A DNA stretch of 26,725 bases from JBFISM01 sp041608535 (lineage in GTDB: Bacteria > Actinomycetota > Acidimicrobiia > Spongiisociales > UBA5794): positions 1 to 26,725 of the forward strand of contig JBFISM010000039.1 in the NCBI GenBank assembly GCA_041608535.1, read 5' to 3'. The notes beneath the pieces are model-generated. The model made no database searches and had not been told where the DNA came from. It was given only the letters and a program-made list of their open reading frames with translations. The translations under genes were made by a program, and so were the position numbers. This document shows, piece after piece, positions 1 through 7,879 of this stretch; position 1 is the stretch's first letter; each line of letters starts with the position of its first letter.

Positions 1-16
1 CCCTCGACGACGAGGG
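1..16. repeat. Short GC hairpin at window edge
   Basis: CCCTCG and CGAGGG arms flank the loop ACGA, a 6-bp perfect inverted repeat. It may be the end of a terminator for a gene outside the window, but no T-run follows on the plus strand and the other side is not visible. Confidence 0.25.
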
Positions 17-50
17 GGACCGGCTGAGTGAGCCAGACAATCACAAACCA

Positions 51-80
51 CGAGAGGCGCCTCGGATGAGGCGCCCCTCG
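51..80 (-). terminator. Rho-independent-like terminator of the protease gene
   Basis: On the minus strand, 24 nt past the protease stop codon, a 13-pair stem closes on a 4-nt loop (ATCC). The core GGCGCCTC/GAGGCGCC is perfect. The only non-Watson-Crick position is a G-U wobble in the minus-strand RNA, which would be an A-C mismatch in the plus-strand RNA, so the hairpin fits minus-strand transcription. A moderately T-rich run (TGGTTTGTGATTGT) follows. Confidence 0.65.
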
Positions 81-103
81 AGTTTGTTGCGCGTCTCCGG
101 CTA

Positions 104-3082
104 CTACCGGTTGTCGACCTCGACGAGGGTGAGGCCGATCAGGCCACTCCCGTCAGAGTGCGAAACCGCACCGAGGTGAAGCTCGCCCGTAGTTGCACCG
201 GCCCAACTGACGTCGATCGTTTCGGTCGCTCCGAGCGTCGCCGACGCGGGTGCGCTGTCCACGCTCATACTGCCCCCCGGGGTCGCCGACACGATCCAGG
301 TGTAGAGGTCGTAGTCGGCGGTCGGGTCCACCGTCTGCCAGCCGTGTACGTACAGGGTCCAATCCCCGTCGGCAGGCAGCGCCACATCGATCTGCTCGTT
401 CGTACCGGCGCGAGTACTCGCCGCAACCAGCGCACCGTTCGGATCGAACAGGAACAAGTCGATGTCGTGGTTCACCGACGGCACCGCATCCGGCGGCATG
501 GCGAAGCGCAAATGAGCTGCACCAGACAGCGAGAACACGTGCGCATTGCTGAATCCGTCATTCGGGTCGAACGCCTGATCGGGATCCTGCGCAACAGTAT
601 CCGACGTGACGTTGGCCGCTTCCAGACCGTGGGCTGCGGCCGTGTAGTCGCCCGTGTAGCCAAACTTCACGTCGAAGCTGGCACTGCCATCTTCACCGGA
701 ACCGGCGACCGCAGCCGGTGCATCTAGCGCTGTCGCATTGGCCGCGATCGGGCTCCGGACCTTGACACGACCCGACCGGTCGGTCCAGGTCAGTGACCCC
801 ATGCTCCACGCCCCGATCGTTGCGGTGCCGTCGTTGGTGGTCGTCACCTCGTACGACACTGACTGACCCGGCAGGATGGTGAACGAGCTCGGCGACACGG
901 TCACGTCGAAGCCATCAGGTGCATCCACCGAAACGCTGTACCGGCGGTTGCGGGTGTCGACGCTGGTGACCGTACGGGTCACCGTCTGGCTGCCGGCGAG
1001 CTGCGCAACGCCGATCGACGCCAGATTGAGATCGCTGGCGTCTGTCGGGATACCGAGGCTATCGAGCAATGCACAAAGTGCGTCCGGATCGCTGAACGCC
1101 TCCGGTGCGGCGTCACACAGGAACCCGAGGAACTCGTTGAATCCGGCGTCGTACACGAGACCCGGGTTGAAGGCAGTTCCATTGTGGACCGGACTTCCCG
1201 GGTTCACCTGGCCGGCGCCCATCTCGAATGGATCGGCGGGAGACACCCGATCGTTGTCGACCACATCGGTAGACGCGGCCGTCATGATCGCCGACTTCGC
1301 TGCCGCCGGGCTCCAGTCGGGGTTCGCCTGCTTGAGCAGCGCATAGACCCCGGCAACATGCGGGCTCGACATCGAGGTTCCCTGAATCGCCTGGAAGAGC
1401 TGTCCGGAGATTGAACTGGGTCCGGGCATCGGGGTCATTCCCGCAAGGATCTGGATACCCGGCGCCGTGATATCCGGCTTGATGATGTCCGGTGCAGCGA
1501 CGTTCGGACCGCGTGACGAGAAGATTCCCATCGACGGCGCCGAGGGCCACGTTGTGACCGCCCCCGTTTGCAGCCGTGCCCGGGCAGTCGCCGCCGAATC
1601 GATGTACGCCTTGATGGCGAGACCCGGTGTGTTGTCGATATGCACCGTCGGAACGAAGTGCGTGTCCGTGAACAGGTTGCTGTCGTCCGTGTTCTCGTAC
1701 AGGATCATCCCGACACCACCCGCCTGGAACACGGCCTGGCTCTTGGCGGCCCGGGCGATCGCACCGCGGCGGCACAGGACGATGTTGCCGGAAACCACTG
1801 CCGGATCGAGCGCACCGGGATTGCACAGATCGTCCCCGGCATCCTCAGCATCGACGAGACCGGCGAGTCGTCGTCCGGTGCCCGGAGTGATCGAGGCGCC
1901 TTCATGGACGTCGCCGTTGCCGAGAATGACACGCCCCGTGAAGAACCGCGACTGGGTGTTGGCGCCGACCGTCGTGATCCACGGCACGGTGCCGGGAGCA
2001 CCCACCGTGCCGGCCCCCGGCCCGCTGTTACCGGCCGACGTGGCAACGTGGATGCCGGCATTGGCGGCAAACAAGAATGCGATCGTCGTGGGCGTGAGCA
2101 GGGCCGGCCCACCGCCGATCGAGAAGTTGATCACATCGACGCCGTCCGCTGCAGCGCGATCGATGGCGGCTGCCGTATCCGAACTGAAGCAGCCCAGAGC
2201 ACCGCAGCCCTTATATGCCATCACATGAGCCCGCGGGGCGATGCCCGTGATCGTCCCCAGCGAAGTGCCGAGGATCTCGGCGGCGACGTCCGCATTGCCC
2301 GCCGCCGTCGATGCAGTGTGCGTGCCGTGCCCGTTGTCGTCCCGAGCCGAGTCGAACTCGAACGGCGCCGCCCCGATGATCGCCCGGTACGTAGCCGTCG
2401 AGTTCACCGCACCAATCAGCTTGTTGTTACACGTGAACGGGGCATCGTTCGGGTTGGCCACGGTATTGCCGAACTCACAGGGCAGACCCGTCACCGGGGG
2501 TGCCGGATACGTTCCGTCGTCGGCGAAGCTCGGATGCTCCGGCCAAATACCGCTGTCAATCACTCCGACGACGACACCTTCACCGGTGATACCGGACTGG
2601 TAGGCGCCACTGCGGCCGGTGAGCCCGAGGAAGTCCGGGGTCGAGTCGGTCTGCAACTCCAGCAACTCGTCCGGCACGACCCGCAGGACGTCGGGCGATG
2701 CCGCCAGCCGTTCCGCCTCGTCGTGCGTCACCAGAGCCGAAAAGCCGTTGGCAGCGGTCGTGAAGCTTTGAACGCGATCGGTGTCGCTCAAGCCGGCTTC
2801 CCGAAGCACACGATCGTGATCGGCGCGAATCCGGTCGGCTGCGTTGCGGGCTTCCGCCGTACGCAGCTCGGACCGCTCGAACTCCGCCAACAGTGGATCG
2901 GCGCGCATGATCACGACGTAGGCGTCGTACTCACCCCGCTCCACCTTGCTGGTCAGGACCTCGTCCGGCGCTGCGCCGGCCGCTGGTACCAGTGTCACCA
3001 ACGCCAGGGACAACGCCCCCAACATTGTCAACAAGCGCTTGGACACGTCCGTCCGACCCCCTCCCGTGGGGCTCCCACCCAC
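104..3082 (-). CDS. Secreted subtilisin-like serine protease (S8, with PA and PPC-like domains)
   Basis: A 992-residue exported S8 protease. Order: hydrophobic signal segment (about 15-37, AGA|AP-type cleavage), I9-type inhibitory propeptide (about 50-145), catalytic domain with Asp176 in VIDSGIWPEHPSF, His252 in NGHGTHTA, oxyanion Asn352 in SAGNSGPG and Ser570 in GTSMSSPH. A protease-associated (PA) insert lies at about 395-505 between Asn and Ser. After the catalytic domain come a fibronectin-III-like segment (about 700-770) and a beta-sandwich resembling pre-peptidase C-terminal domains (about 870-960, DIDLFLFDPNG...DWTLYVHG). The architecture resembles plant subtilases and large actinobacterial secreted proteases. 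All catalytic residues are present, so it should be active after self-cleavage. The GTG start is preceded by GAGGA at good spacing; a second GTG at 3046, also behind a G-rich SD, would remove 12 residues without harming the signal peptide. Substrate unknown; probably extracellular protein digestion. Confidence 0.93.
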   Translation of the reverse strand: MGGSPTGGGRTDVSKRLLTMLGALSLALVTLVPAAGAAPDEVLTSKVERGEYDAYVVIMRADPLLAEFERSELRTAEARNAADRIRADHDRVLREAGLSDTDRVQSFTTAANGFSALVTHDEAERLAASPDVLRVVPDELLELQTDSTPDFLGLTGRSGAYQSGITGEGVVVGVIDSGIWPEHPSFADDGTYPAPPVTGLPCEFGNTVANPNDAPFTCNNKLIGAVNSTATYRAIIGAAPFEFDSARDDNGHGTHTASTAAGNADVAAEILGTSLGTITGIAPRAHVMAYKGCGALGCFSSDTAAAIDRAAADGVDVINFSIGGGPALLTPTTIAFLFAANAGIHVATSAGNSGPGAGTVGAPGTVPWITTVGANTQSRFFTGRVILGNGDVHEGASITPGTGRRLAGLVDAEDAGDDLCNPGALDPAVVSGNIVLCRRGAIARAAKSQAVFQAGGVGMILYENTDDSNLFTDTHFVPTVHIDNTPGLAIKAYIDSAATARARLQTGAVTTWPSAPSMGIFSSRGPNVAAPDIIKPDITAPGIQILAGMTPMPGPSSISGQLFQAIQGTSMSSPHVAGVYALLKQANPDWSPAAAKSAIMTAASTDVVDNDRVSPADPFEMGAGQVNPGSPVHNGTAFNPGLVYDAGFNEFLGFLCDAAPEAFSDPDALCALLDSLGIPTDASDLNLASIGVAQLAGSQTVTRTVTSVDTRNRRYSVSVDAPDGFDVTVSPSSFTILPGQSVSYEVTTTNDGTATIGAWSMGSLTWTDRSGRVKVRSPIAANATALDAPAAVAGSGEDGSASFDVKFGYTGDYTAAAHGLEAANVTSDTVAQDPDQAFDPNDGFSNAHVFSLSGAAHLRFAMPPDAVPSVNHDIDLFLFDPNGALVAASTRAGTNEQIDVALPADGDWTLYVHGWQTVDPTADYDLYTWIVSATPGGSMSVDSAPASATLGATETIDVSWAGATTGELHLGAVSHSDGSGLIGLTLVEVDNR

Positions 3083-3130
3083 GTCTCTTCCTCACGCGGG
3101 CGCCGGGCCGGAACTCCACTTGGCGGACGA

Positions 3131-3157
3131 TCTCCGGGGGCCAGACCCCCTAGGAGG
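3131..3157. repeat. Hairpin in the protease leader
   Basis: GGGGG (3136-3140) and CCCCC (3146-3150) flank the loop CCAGA. The stem continues outward (CTCC with GGAG) across a TA bulge. On the minus strand it sits about 50-75 nt upstream of the protease start, so it could be part of the mRNA leader or a weak attenuator. No T-run follows. Confidence 0.35.
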
Positions 3158-3352
3158 ATTTCTCACCGACGCTCGCGGATCGCCGGTGAGGCTACTCGCT
3201 CCGCCGATGCCGTGCGCCTGAAATGTCCACACATATGACACATCTGTGTGCCGGCAACCCAGGTCGTTCATCTCCGCCTGCAACCCACCCCTCCATTTGG
3301 GGACACTGCGTCGGCACGCGAAAAAATAGATGCAAGGTGCAACGAGATCGCC

Positions 3353-3464
3353 TATATTGCCGACCTGACCGCATTTTGAGCGTAGGAACAAAATGCGGAA
3401 CTCCGATCGGTCGGTAGGTTTCCAAAGACCGGTAGGCACAGACCAGAATCCCCTGGAGGGCTTC
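3353..3464 (+). promoter_or_regulatory. Structured 5' leader of the small membrane protein, with possible -10 box
   Basis: TATATT at 3353-3358 is a fair -10 box, with no good -35 at the expected distance. Downstream lie a perfect 10-bp inverted repeat (3369-3398), then a CGGTC/GACCG pair (3408-3412 with 3427-3431) whose loop has a further GG/CC pair, and a repeated CGGTAGG. The leader ends in a strong GGAGGG Shine-Dalgarno at 3455-3460, five bases before an in-frame TTG. I could not match it to a riboswitch family that I know. Confidence 0.35.
3369..3398. repeat. Perfect 10-bp inverted repeat covering a possible ATG start
   Basis: CCGCATTTTG (3369-3378) and CAAAATGCGG (3389-3398) are exact reverse complements around a 10-nt spacer that contains AGGA (3384-3387). 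The ATG at 3393 is inside the right arm. As RNA, this is a hairpin that would hide that ATG; as DNA, it is a plausible operator for a dimeric regulator. Confidence 0.6.
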
Positions 3465-3707
3465 TTGCAGACAATCGACCCGCGCTCCCCCACCGCTCTG
3501 CGGCCCAGCGACGTCGAAACCCCCGCACCATCAGCGGCCAGGACAATCGGGCTCGTCTACGGGCTCATCATGCTCACATCGAGCATGGCGTTTGGACTGA
3601 CGCCGGTGGCGGCAGCCGTCATGGCAGTAGCCGTGCTCGTGATGCTCGTGGTGGTATTCGTCCTCACCGAGCCGCTGATGCGCTGGATCGCCAGGCTTCG
3701 CAGCTGA
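3465..3707 (+). CDS. Small two-helix membrane protein, function unknown
   Basis: Not recognised as a named family. From the TTG start the product is 80 residues: a Pro/Ser/Thr-rich N-terminus of about 30 residues, a first hydrophobic helix (IGLVYGLIMLTSSMAFGL), a short TPVAA turn, a second helix (VMAVAVLVMLVVVFVL), and a basic tail ending IARLRS. That predicts a hairpin-like inner-membrane protein. TTG is preferred because GGAGGG lies five bases upstream and because codon use becomes typically GC-rich only from about this point. The alternative is ATG at 3393 (104 residues), also preceded by AGGA but lying inside the inverted repeat. The gene stands alone, divergent from the protease and upstream of the polyprenyl synthase. 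It could be a small stress or envelope protein; nothing in the sequence decides. Confidence 0.55.
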   Translation: MQTIDPRSPTALRPSDVETPAPSAARTIGLVYGLIMLTSSMAFGLTPVAAAVMAVAVLVMLVVVFVLTEPLMRWIARLRS

Positions 3708-3805
3708 CCCAGATACATACGCACATTCACCGCATTGGTGGTTGAGGCCATCGTTGCTTCCGTGTCGCCCTTCATCGTCACGCCCCCCAGCGACACGCAA
3801 GCCTC

Positions 3806-3811
3806 TAACCT
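3806..3811 (+). promoter_or_regulatory. TAnnnT -10 box for a likely leaderless mRNA
   Basis: TAACCT lies nine bases before the ATG of the polyprenyl synthase, and that ATG has no Shine-Dalgarno. This is the usual geometry of leaderless actinobacterial transcripts that begin at the A of ATG. No convincing -35 is seen. Confidence 0.5.
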
Positions 3812-3820
3812 CGCGGCGTC

Positions 3821-4816
3821 ATGGATCTCCCCGTCCTGCGCAACCTCGTCGACATCCCTCGCGTGTGGCGACGGTTGGAGCGCGTCGAGCACCGCCTGCT
3901 CGAGGTGACCGAAGCATCCAACCCGTTTCTCACCGAGATGTCACAGCACCTCATCGTTGCCGGTGGCAAGCGCTACCGGCCACTGCTCACCCAGGTTGCC
4001 GCCGAGCTCGGCCCGACAGATGGAGACGCACCGGTCGAGGCGGGTGTCGCCGTCGAGCTGGTCCACACCGGATCGCTGTATCACGACGACGTCATCGACA
4101 GCGCCGATACTCGCCATGGGGTCGCCTCGGTGAACGCCAAGTGGAGCGACACGGCAGCCATCCTCGGTGGCGATTTCCTCCTGGCCCGGGCGTCTGAAGT
4201 GGCAGCGCCGCTCGGAACCGAGGCCGTGGCTCTCATCGCCAACACGTACGCCCGATTGTGCGAGGGGCAGGTGCTCGAGCTCCAACTCGAGCACGATCTG
4301 GATCATGGACCCGAGGAGTACTTCGCCACGATCGCCGGGAAGACTGCGAGCCTGATTCGCACCTCGGCCAGACTGGGAGCCTTGACCGCCGGCGCCGCAC
4401 CGGATGCCATCGATGCCGTGTCGGACTGGGCGTGGGAGATCGGGCTCGTCTTCCAAATCATCGACGACGTGCTCGACCTGGTCGCCAGCGAAGACTTCCT
4501 CGGCAAGCCGGCGGGGTCCGACATCCGCGAGGGAACGTTCACGCTTCCCCTCCTCGAAGCGCTGTCCGGCCCGTCGGGTGCGGAGATCCGGTCATTGCTC
4601 AGCACCGGTCCGCCATACGGTCAGTCCATCGTCGACCGGGTGATCGCACTCGTGCGCACCGGCGGCCACATCGACAACGCCCTCGACGACGTCATGGCAC
4701 GGATCGCACGCGCCGAGCAAGCGATCGCCCCATTTGCGACTGGCCCTCTCGAACACGTGTTTGCCAACCTCGACCAGTATCTCGTGGCACGCGTCGAAGC
4801 CGGTCGCACCAGCTGA
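3821..4816 (+). CDS. Long-chain polyprenyl diphosphate synthase
   Basis: An isoprenyl chain-elongating enzyme of the trans-prenyltransferase fold. It condenses isopentenyl diphosphate onto an allylic primer, probably to make the menaquinone side chain, in the cytoplasm or at the membrane face. The first Asp-rich motif is LYHDDVIDSAD (Asp89, Asp90, Asp93), the second is IIDDVLD (Asp215, Asp216, Asp219), followed by GKPAGSDIREGTFTLP. GGKRYRP (48-54) is the diphosphate-binding segment and CEGQ (147-150) is the conserved GQ motif. At 331 residues it has the usual family length. The residues four and five places before the first motif are small (Ser85, Gly84), which in this family goes with long products (about C30 or more) rather than farnesyl or geranylgeranyl diphosphate; the exact length cannot be read. 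The gene is monocistronic, with its own -10 box and a strong terminator behind it. Confidence 0.9.
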   Translation: MDLPVLRNLVDIPRVWRRLERVEHRLLEVTEASNPFLTEMSQHLIVAGGKRYRPLLTQVAAELGPTDGDAPVEAGVAVELVHTGSLYHDDVIDSADTRHGVASVNAKWSDTAAILGGDFLLARASEVAAPLGTEAVALIANTYARLCEGQVLELQLEHDLDHGPEEYFATIAGKTASLIRTSARLGALTAGAAPDAIDAVSDWAWEIGLVFQIIDDVLDLVASEDFLGKPAGSDIREGTFTLPLLEALSGPSGAEIRSLLSTGPPYGQSIVDRVIALVRTGGHIDNALDDVMARIARAEQAIAPFATGPLEHVFANLDQYLVARVEAGRTS

Positions 4817-4844
4817 GACTCTCGGCGTAGCGGCTCGCAAAGAG

Positions 4845-4871
4845 GAGGGACCGCCGTAGCGGCGGTCCCTC
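4845..4871. terminator. Bidirectional terminator between convergent genes
   Basis: GAGGGACCGCCG and its exact complement CGGCGGTCCCTC form a 12-bp stem with a 3-nt loop (TAG). It sits between two convergent stop codons. The minus-strand continuation is CTCTTTGC and the plus-strand continuation contains CCTTGGTTGGGTTG, so it can serve both genes. Confidence 0.85.
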
Positions 4872-4895
4872 ACATCGTCCTTGGTTGGGTTGTGA

Positions 4896-5555
4896 TCAGC
4901 CGGCCAGGCTGGCGATGAAGCTCTCGAGCTCACCCTTGGACAGACCGTGCTTCAGGTGTCCTTTCCCAAGCTCAGCCCTCTCCACGATCTGCGTCGCCGA
5001 GCAGCCCGCTGTGTCGGCCACCGTGTAGAGCCCGTCGAGCTTGTCGTTGGCCGAGTCGAAGGAGCCGTCGGCCTGGGCGGCGAAGTGGTTGCGCTTCAGG
5101 TTCTTGGTCGGGACGTCTGGGAGCACGGTGTCGGCGCAGACATCGTCCTCGTCGAGCACGCCGTCACCGTCGGCGTCGGCCGAAACCGGGGCGCAATCGA
5201 CCTGCCACGTGCCGGTGCCGCCACCAATGATCCACACGACGAGGTTGTAGGTGCCCGTCTCGGGGATCTCGTAGCTGATGCTGCCAGGGAACGGGACTCG
5301 ACCCACCGAGTCGTTGTTGATCCACAGGTTGACGGTCAGCGGCGTGCCAAAGGTCGACGGCTCGGTCGCCGAAACGGTGAGCACCTCGCCGGCGTAGAAC
5401 GTCTCGCCTCTCACGATCCCAATCAGCCCGTGATCATCGTGGACCGGATCGTTAACCGCGGTACATCCCGAAGAAACCTCATTGGCGGACGCCACACCGG
5501 CCGGAATCAGTGCGGCTACCACCAGCAGCGACAGCAAAACGAGTCGTGCTTTCAT
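4896..5555 (-). CDS. Secreted protein with a thrombospondin-3-like calcium motif
   Basis: A 219-residue exported protein, not recognised as an enzyme. A Sec signal peptide (KAR, then a hydrophobic core, cleaved near VASA|NE at 24/25) precedes a beta-rich domain (about 30-122) ending in TGTYNLVVWIIGGGTGTWQVDC. An Asp-rich calcium loop, DADGDGVLDEDDVC (127-140), matches thrombospondin type 3 repeats. The C-terminal part has AGCSATQIVERAELGKGHLKHG, a small Cys-containing module often seen at the end of bacterial secreted proteins. The four Cys of the mature chain (31, 121, 140, 185) could form two disulfides. The start is ATG with AGGA about 10 bases upstream. Binding, adhesion or a structural role is likelier than catalysis, but that is inference. 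It has its own terminator. Confidence 0.8.
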   Translation of the reverse strand: MKARLVLLSLLVVAALIPAGVASANEVSSGCTAVNDPVHDDHGLIGIVRGETFYAGEVLTVSATEPSTFGTPLTVNLWINNDSVGRVPFPGSISYEIPETGTYNLVVWIIGGGTGTWQVDCAPVSADADGDGVLDEDDVCADTVLPDVPTKNLKRNHFAAQADGSFDSANDKLDGLYTVADTAGCSATQIVERAELGKGHLKHGLSKGELESFIASLAG

Positions 5556-5605
5556 CTCAAAACGTCCTTTCCCACCACTGCCCGTCGCCGGGCGTCGTCA
5601 ATACT

Positions 5606-5623
5606 CAGGGCGGCTTCGCCCTG
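5606..5623. repeat. Hairpin between the GH13 gene and the secreted-protein gene
   Basis: CAGGGCG and CGCCCTG form a 7-bp stem with loop GCTT. A second small one (GCCCG/CGGGC) follows at 5580-5593. Neither is followed by a T-run on the minus strand. They may be a weak end to the upstream GH13 transcript or part of the leader of the downstream gene. The rest of the 217-bp gap shows nothing I can name. Confidence 0.35.
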
Positions 5624-5772
5624 CGCAGTCGCTGCAGGTACCAACGAACTGCGTGTCGTTCTCGTACCGATGAGACACGAGAAACCGGCTCGATCTCACG
5701 CCGCACCCCGGAGATTGAGTCGGACGGCCCACGGTCAATCGCCTCCGCCGGCCCCCCGGCCGTGCGAAAGCG

Positions 5773-7671
5773 CTACGCCACGGCTACAACGACGGCAGCA
5801 CCCGGGCCGACGACGAGCCGCTCCTCCGACGGACTCGTGGAGCCCCACGCCCACACGACCTCGCCGGAGGGGACCGACACGGGATCGGCCCCGTGGTTTA
5901 TCACCACGAGCGACACCGCGTCGGCGAGCCGGCGCTCGAACACGAGGCGCTCCGCCGACACCAGCCGGAACTCACCGGTGCGCAACTCGAGGCGCTGCTT
6001 TCTCGCCTGGAGCAACGCCCTTACGCCAGCGTTGTGCCTGGATCCGACGCGGTCCCAGGCGAAACCGCGACGATTGTCCGGATCGGCTGCCCCCTCCATG
6101 GCAACCTCGTCGCCGTAGTACAGCCCCGGAGCGCCCGGGAAGGTGAGCTGCAGAGCGGTGGCGAGCATCAACCTGTCGGTGTCACCACCGGCGAGGGTGA
6201 GAAACCGCACGGTGTCATGCGAGCCGATGAGGTTGTGGTTGACGCTCGTGACCGCGGGTGAGTACATCGCCAGCAACCGCAGCAACCCTTCGAGCATCTG
6301 ACCGGTGTCGATGAGGTCGGCGGCAAAGTAATCGAGACACAACTGGCGAAATGTGTAGTTCATCGTGGCGTCGAACATCTCGCCATCCAGCCACTGTTGG
6401 GCATCACCCATGACCTCGGCCAAGAGATAGGCATCGGACCGGACTTGACGGACTTGTCTTCTCAGGTCGATCCAGAAATCGGCATCGATGTAGCGAACAA
6501 CATCCATACGCCAACCGTCGATGTCGTGCTCGGCGATCCAGTGGGTGGCGACGTCGATCATGGCCTGTCTCGCCTCGGGATGCTGCAGATCGAGGCGCGG
6601 CATTGTGGGGACACCGAACCACGCTTCATATGTGGGGTCGACTGCGGGTCCTGGGTCCGTTGCTTCCTCTATGAGCAAATCGGTTTCTGCTTCGATCCTC
6701 GGGATCTGCTCGGTCCAGAAGAGGGATTGGACCGTGGCGAGCTTCGGCGGACGCACCTTGACCCGAACCGGATAGTCGTTCACCACGAACCACCCGGCGT
6801 ACCGGCTCTCCGGACCGTTGGCGACGATATCGGCAAAGGGCGCATACGTCGGGTGGGCGTGGTTGAGAGACACGTCGAGCAGGATGCGTATGCCGAGTCG
6901 ATGTGCCTCGGCGATCAGCGCATCGAGGGCCTCGGTCCCCCCAAATCCCGGGTCCACTGCGTAGTGATCGGAAGTGTCGTACTTGTGGTTGGACGGAGAG
7001 GTGAACACGGGCGTGAGATACAGGGCATCCACACCGAGATCGACGAGGTAGTCGAGCTGCTGTCGTATCCCGATGAGGTCGCCACCCTTGAACCCGGTCC
7101 GGCTGGGGGAAGCGTGCCAGGGTTCCGCGCCTGGCGGAGTCAGCGAGTCGTCGCCGCTGCAGAAACGTTCCGGAAAGATCTGATAGAGAACCATGCCTTT
7201 CGCCCACTCGGGAACGTCATGGTGAGGGACCTGGGCGATCTCGATGGCGAACCGCTCCAATCGCTCGATGCCCGTGGTGAGTCCGGTGGAGCCCCAGTAG
7301 GCCACGGTGCCGTTCGCCAACTCGAACGCCAGCGTGAAGGCGACGTGTGGCTCGGCGATGTCGATCGTGGCCTGCCACAGCGTGACGCTCCCGGCGGCGC
7401 CCACCAGTCGCATCCGATGGCCGTCGACCCGATGCACCCCACCCACAATGCCGCGGTCGATCGCCACGAACGCCTTGGTCACCTCGGCAGGCGCCAGCGT
7501 GCGGAAGACGAGTGAGCCGGCATCATCTCGGGAGAGACATGCCGGATCGTCGGGGTGAAACGTGAACGGGCGCGGCACGATGTTGCCCTCGAGACCGAGG
7601 GGGTGCACCCCACCATCGAGCGCCACCACTGCCGGCGCTTCGTCCGGGCGTTTGGAGACGCCGTCGGTCAC
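5773..7671 (-). CDS. Cytoplasmic GH13 cyclomaltodextrinase / neopullulanase-type alpha-glucosidase
   Basis: A 632-residue GH13 hydrolase without a signal peptide, so it should act on maltodextrins after import. An N-terminal beta-sandwich (about 30-150) precedes the (beta/alpha)8 barrel that opens with MVLYQIFPERF. The four classical regions are intact: DVSLNH (266-271), GWRMDVVRY with nucleophile Asp390, LLAEVMGD with acid/base Glu419, and LIGSHDT with Asp486. The MPRLDLQHPE segment (357-366) corresponds to the MPKLN stretch typical of GH13_20 neopullulanases, cyclomaltodextrinases and maltogenic amylases. A short C-terminal beta domain (about 565-632) closes the protein. The start is GTG with a poor Shine-Dalgarno, so the true start could lie a few codons inside. 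Divergent from malE across about 250 bp, it is the intracellular arm of the locus. The exact substrate (cyclodextrin, pullulan or linear dextrin) is not decidable from sequence alone. Confidence 0.88.
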   Translation of the reverse strand: MTDGVSKRPDEAPAVVALDGGVHPLGLEGNIVPRPFTFHPDDPACLSRDDAGSLVFRTLAPAEVTKAFVAIDRGIVGGVHRVDGHRMRLVGAAGSVTLWQATIDIAEPHVAFTLAFELANGTVAYWGSTGLTTGIERLERFAIEIAQVPHHDVPEWAKGMVLYQIFPERFCSGDDSLTPPGAEPWHASPSRTGFKGGDLIGIRQQLDYLVDLGVDALYLTPVFTSPSNHKYDTSDHYAVDPGFGGTEALDALIAEAHRLGIRILLDVSLNHAHPTYAPFADIVANGPESRYAGWFVVNDYPVRVKVRPPKLATVQSLFWTEQIPRIEAETDLLIEEATDPGPAVDPTYEAWFGVPTMPRLDLQHPEARQAMIDVATHWIAEHDIDGWRMDVVRYIDADFWIDLRRQVRQVRSDAYLLAEVMGDAQQWLDGEMFDATMNYTFRQLCLDYFAADLIDTGQMLEGLLRLLAMYSPAVTSVNHNLIGSHDTVRFLTLAGGDTDRLMLATALQLTFPGAPGLYYGDEVAMEGAADPDNRRGFAWDRVGSRHNAGVRALLQARKQRLELRTGEFRLVSAERLVFERRLADAVSLVVINHGADPVSVPSGEVVWAWGSTSPSEERLVVGPGAAVVVAVA

Positions 7672-7879
7672 GAGACCAAGCCGTTGTCTGGCATGCGAGC
7701 AGTCGAGATCGCACGTTGTCGACCGAGCGCCGACCCGGAGCGCCCCGACCTGCTTCGTCGCAACAGTGCGTGTCGACAGTCCATCACTATCCGCCGTTGG
7801 CTCACGCTACATTGCTCCCGTCTCCTCAGCGGACATCACTCTGTCAACGTACTGCGAAGGGGACAGCATCGATTGTCAG

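Larger units (their letters stand above)
3083..3464. other. Intergenic region between divergent genes
   Basis: No credible gene is seen here. The stretch holds the protease leader (hairpin at 3131-3157), a CACACA/TGTGTG inverted repeat at 3228-3250, a near-complementary GTGTGCCG (from 3247) and CGGCACGC arm pair about 60 nt apart, a short A-run at 3321-3326, and the structured leader of the small membrane protein described separately. It is visibly less GC-rich than the neighbouring genes. Confidence 0.5.

Noticed and set aside
1568..3238. Long plus-strand reading frame (over 550 codons) opposite the protease
   Set aside because: The protease on the other strand has a full set of catalytic motifs and domains; this frame has no recognisable domain, is rich in Arg/His/Asp as antisense frames in high-GC DNA are, and has no ribosome site.
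3223..3417. A 64-codon plus-strand frame upstream of the small membrane protein
   Set aside because: No ribosome site, no hydrophobic or domain signal, rich in Cys/His/Arg, and it crosses the inverted repeat and possible promoter.
3369..3464. c-di-GMP (GEMM) or other known riboswitch
   Set aside because: CGGTAGG and CCAAAG resemble fragments of the GEMM core, but the conserved order of elements is not present, so I do not call it.
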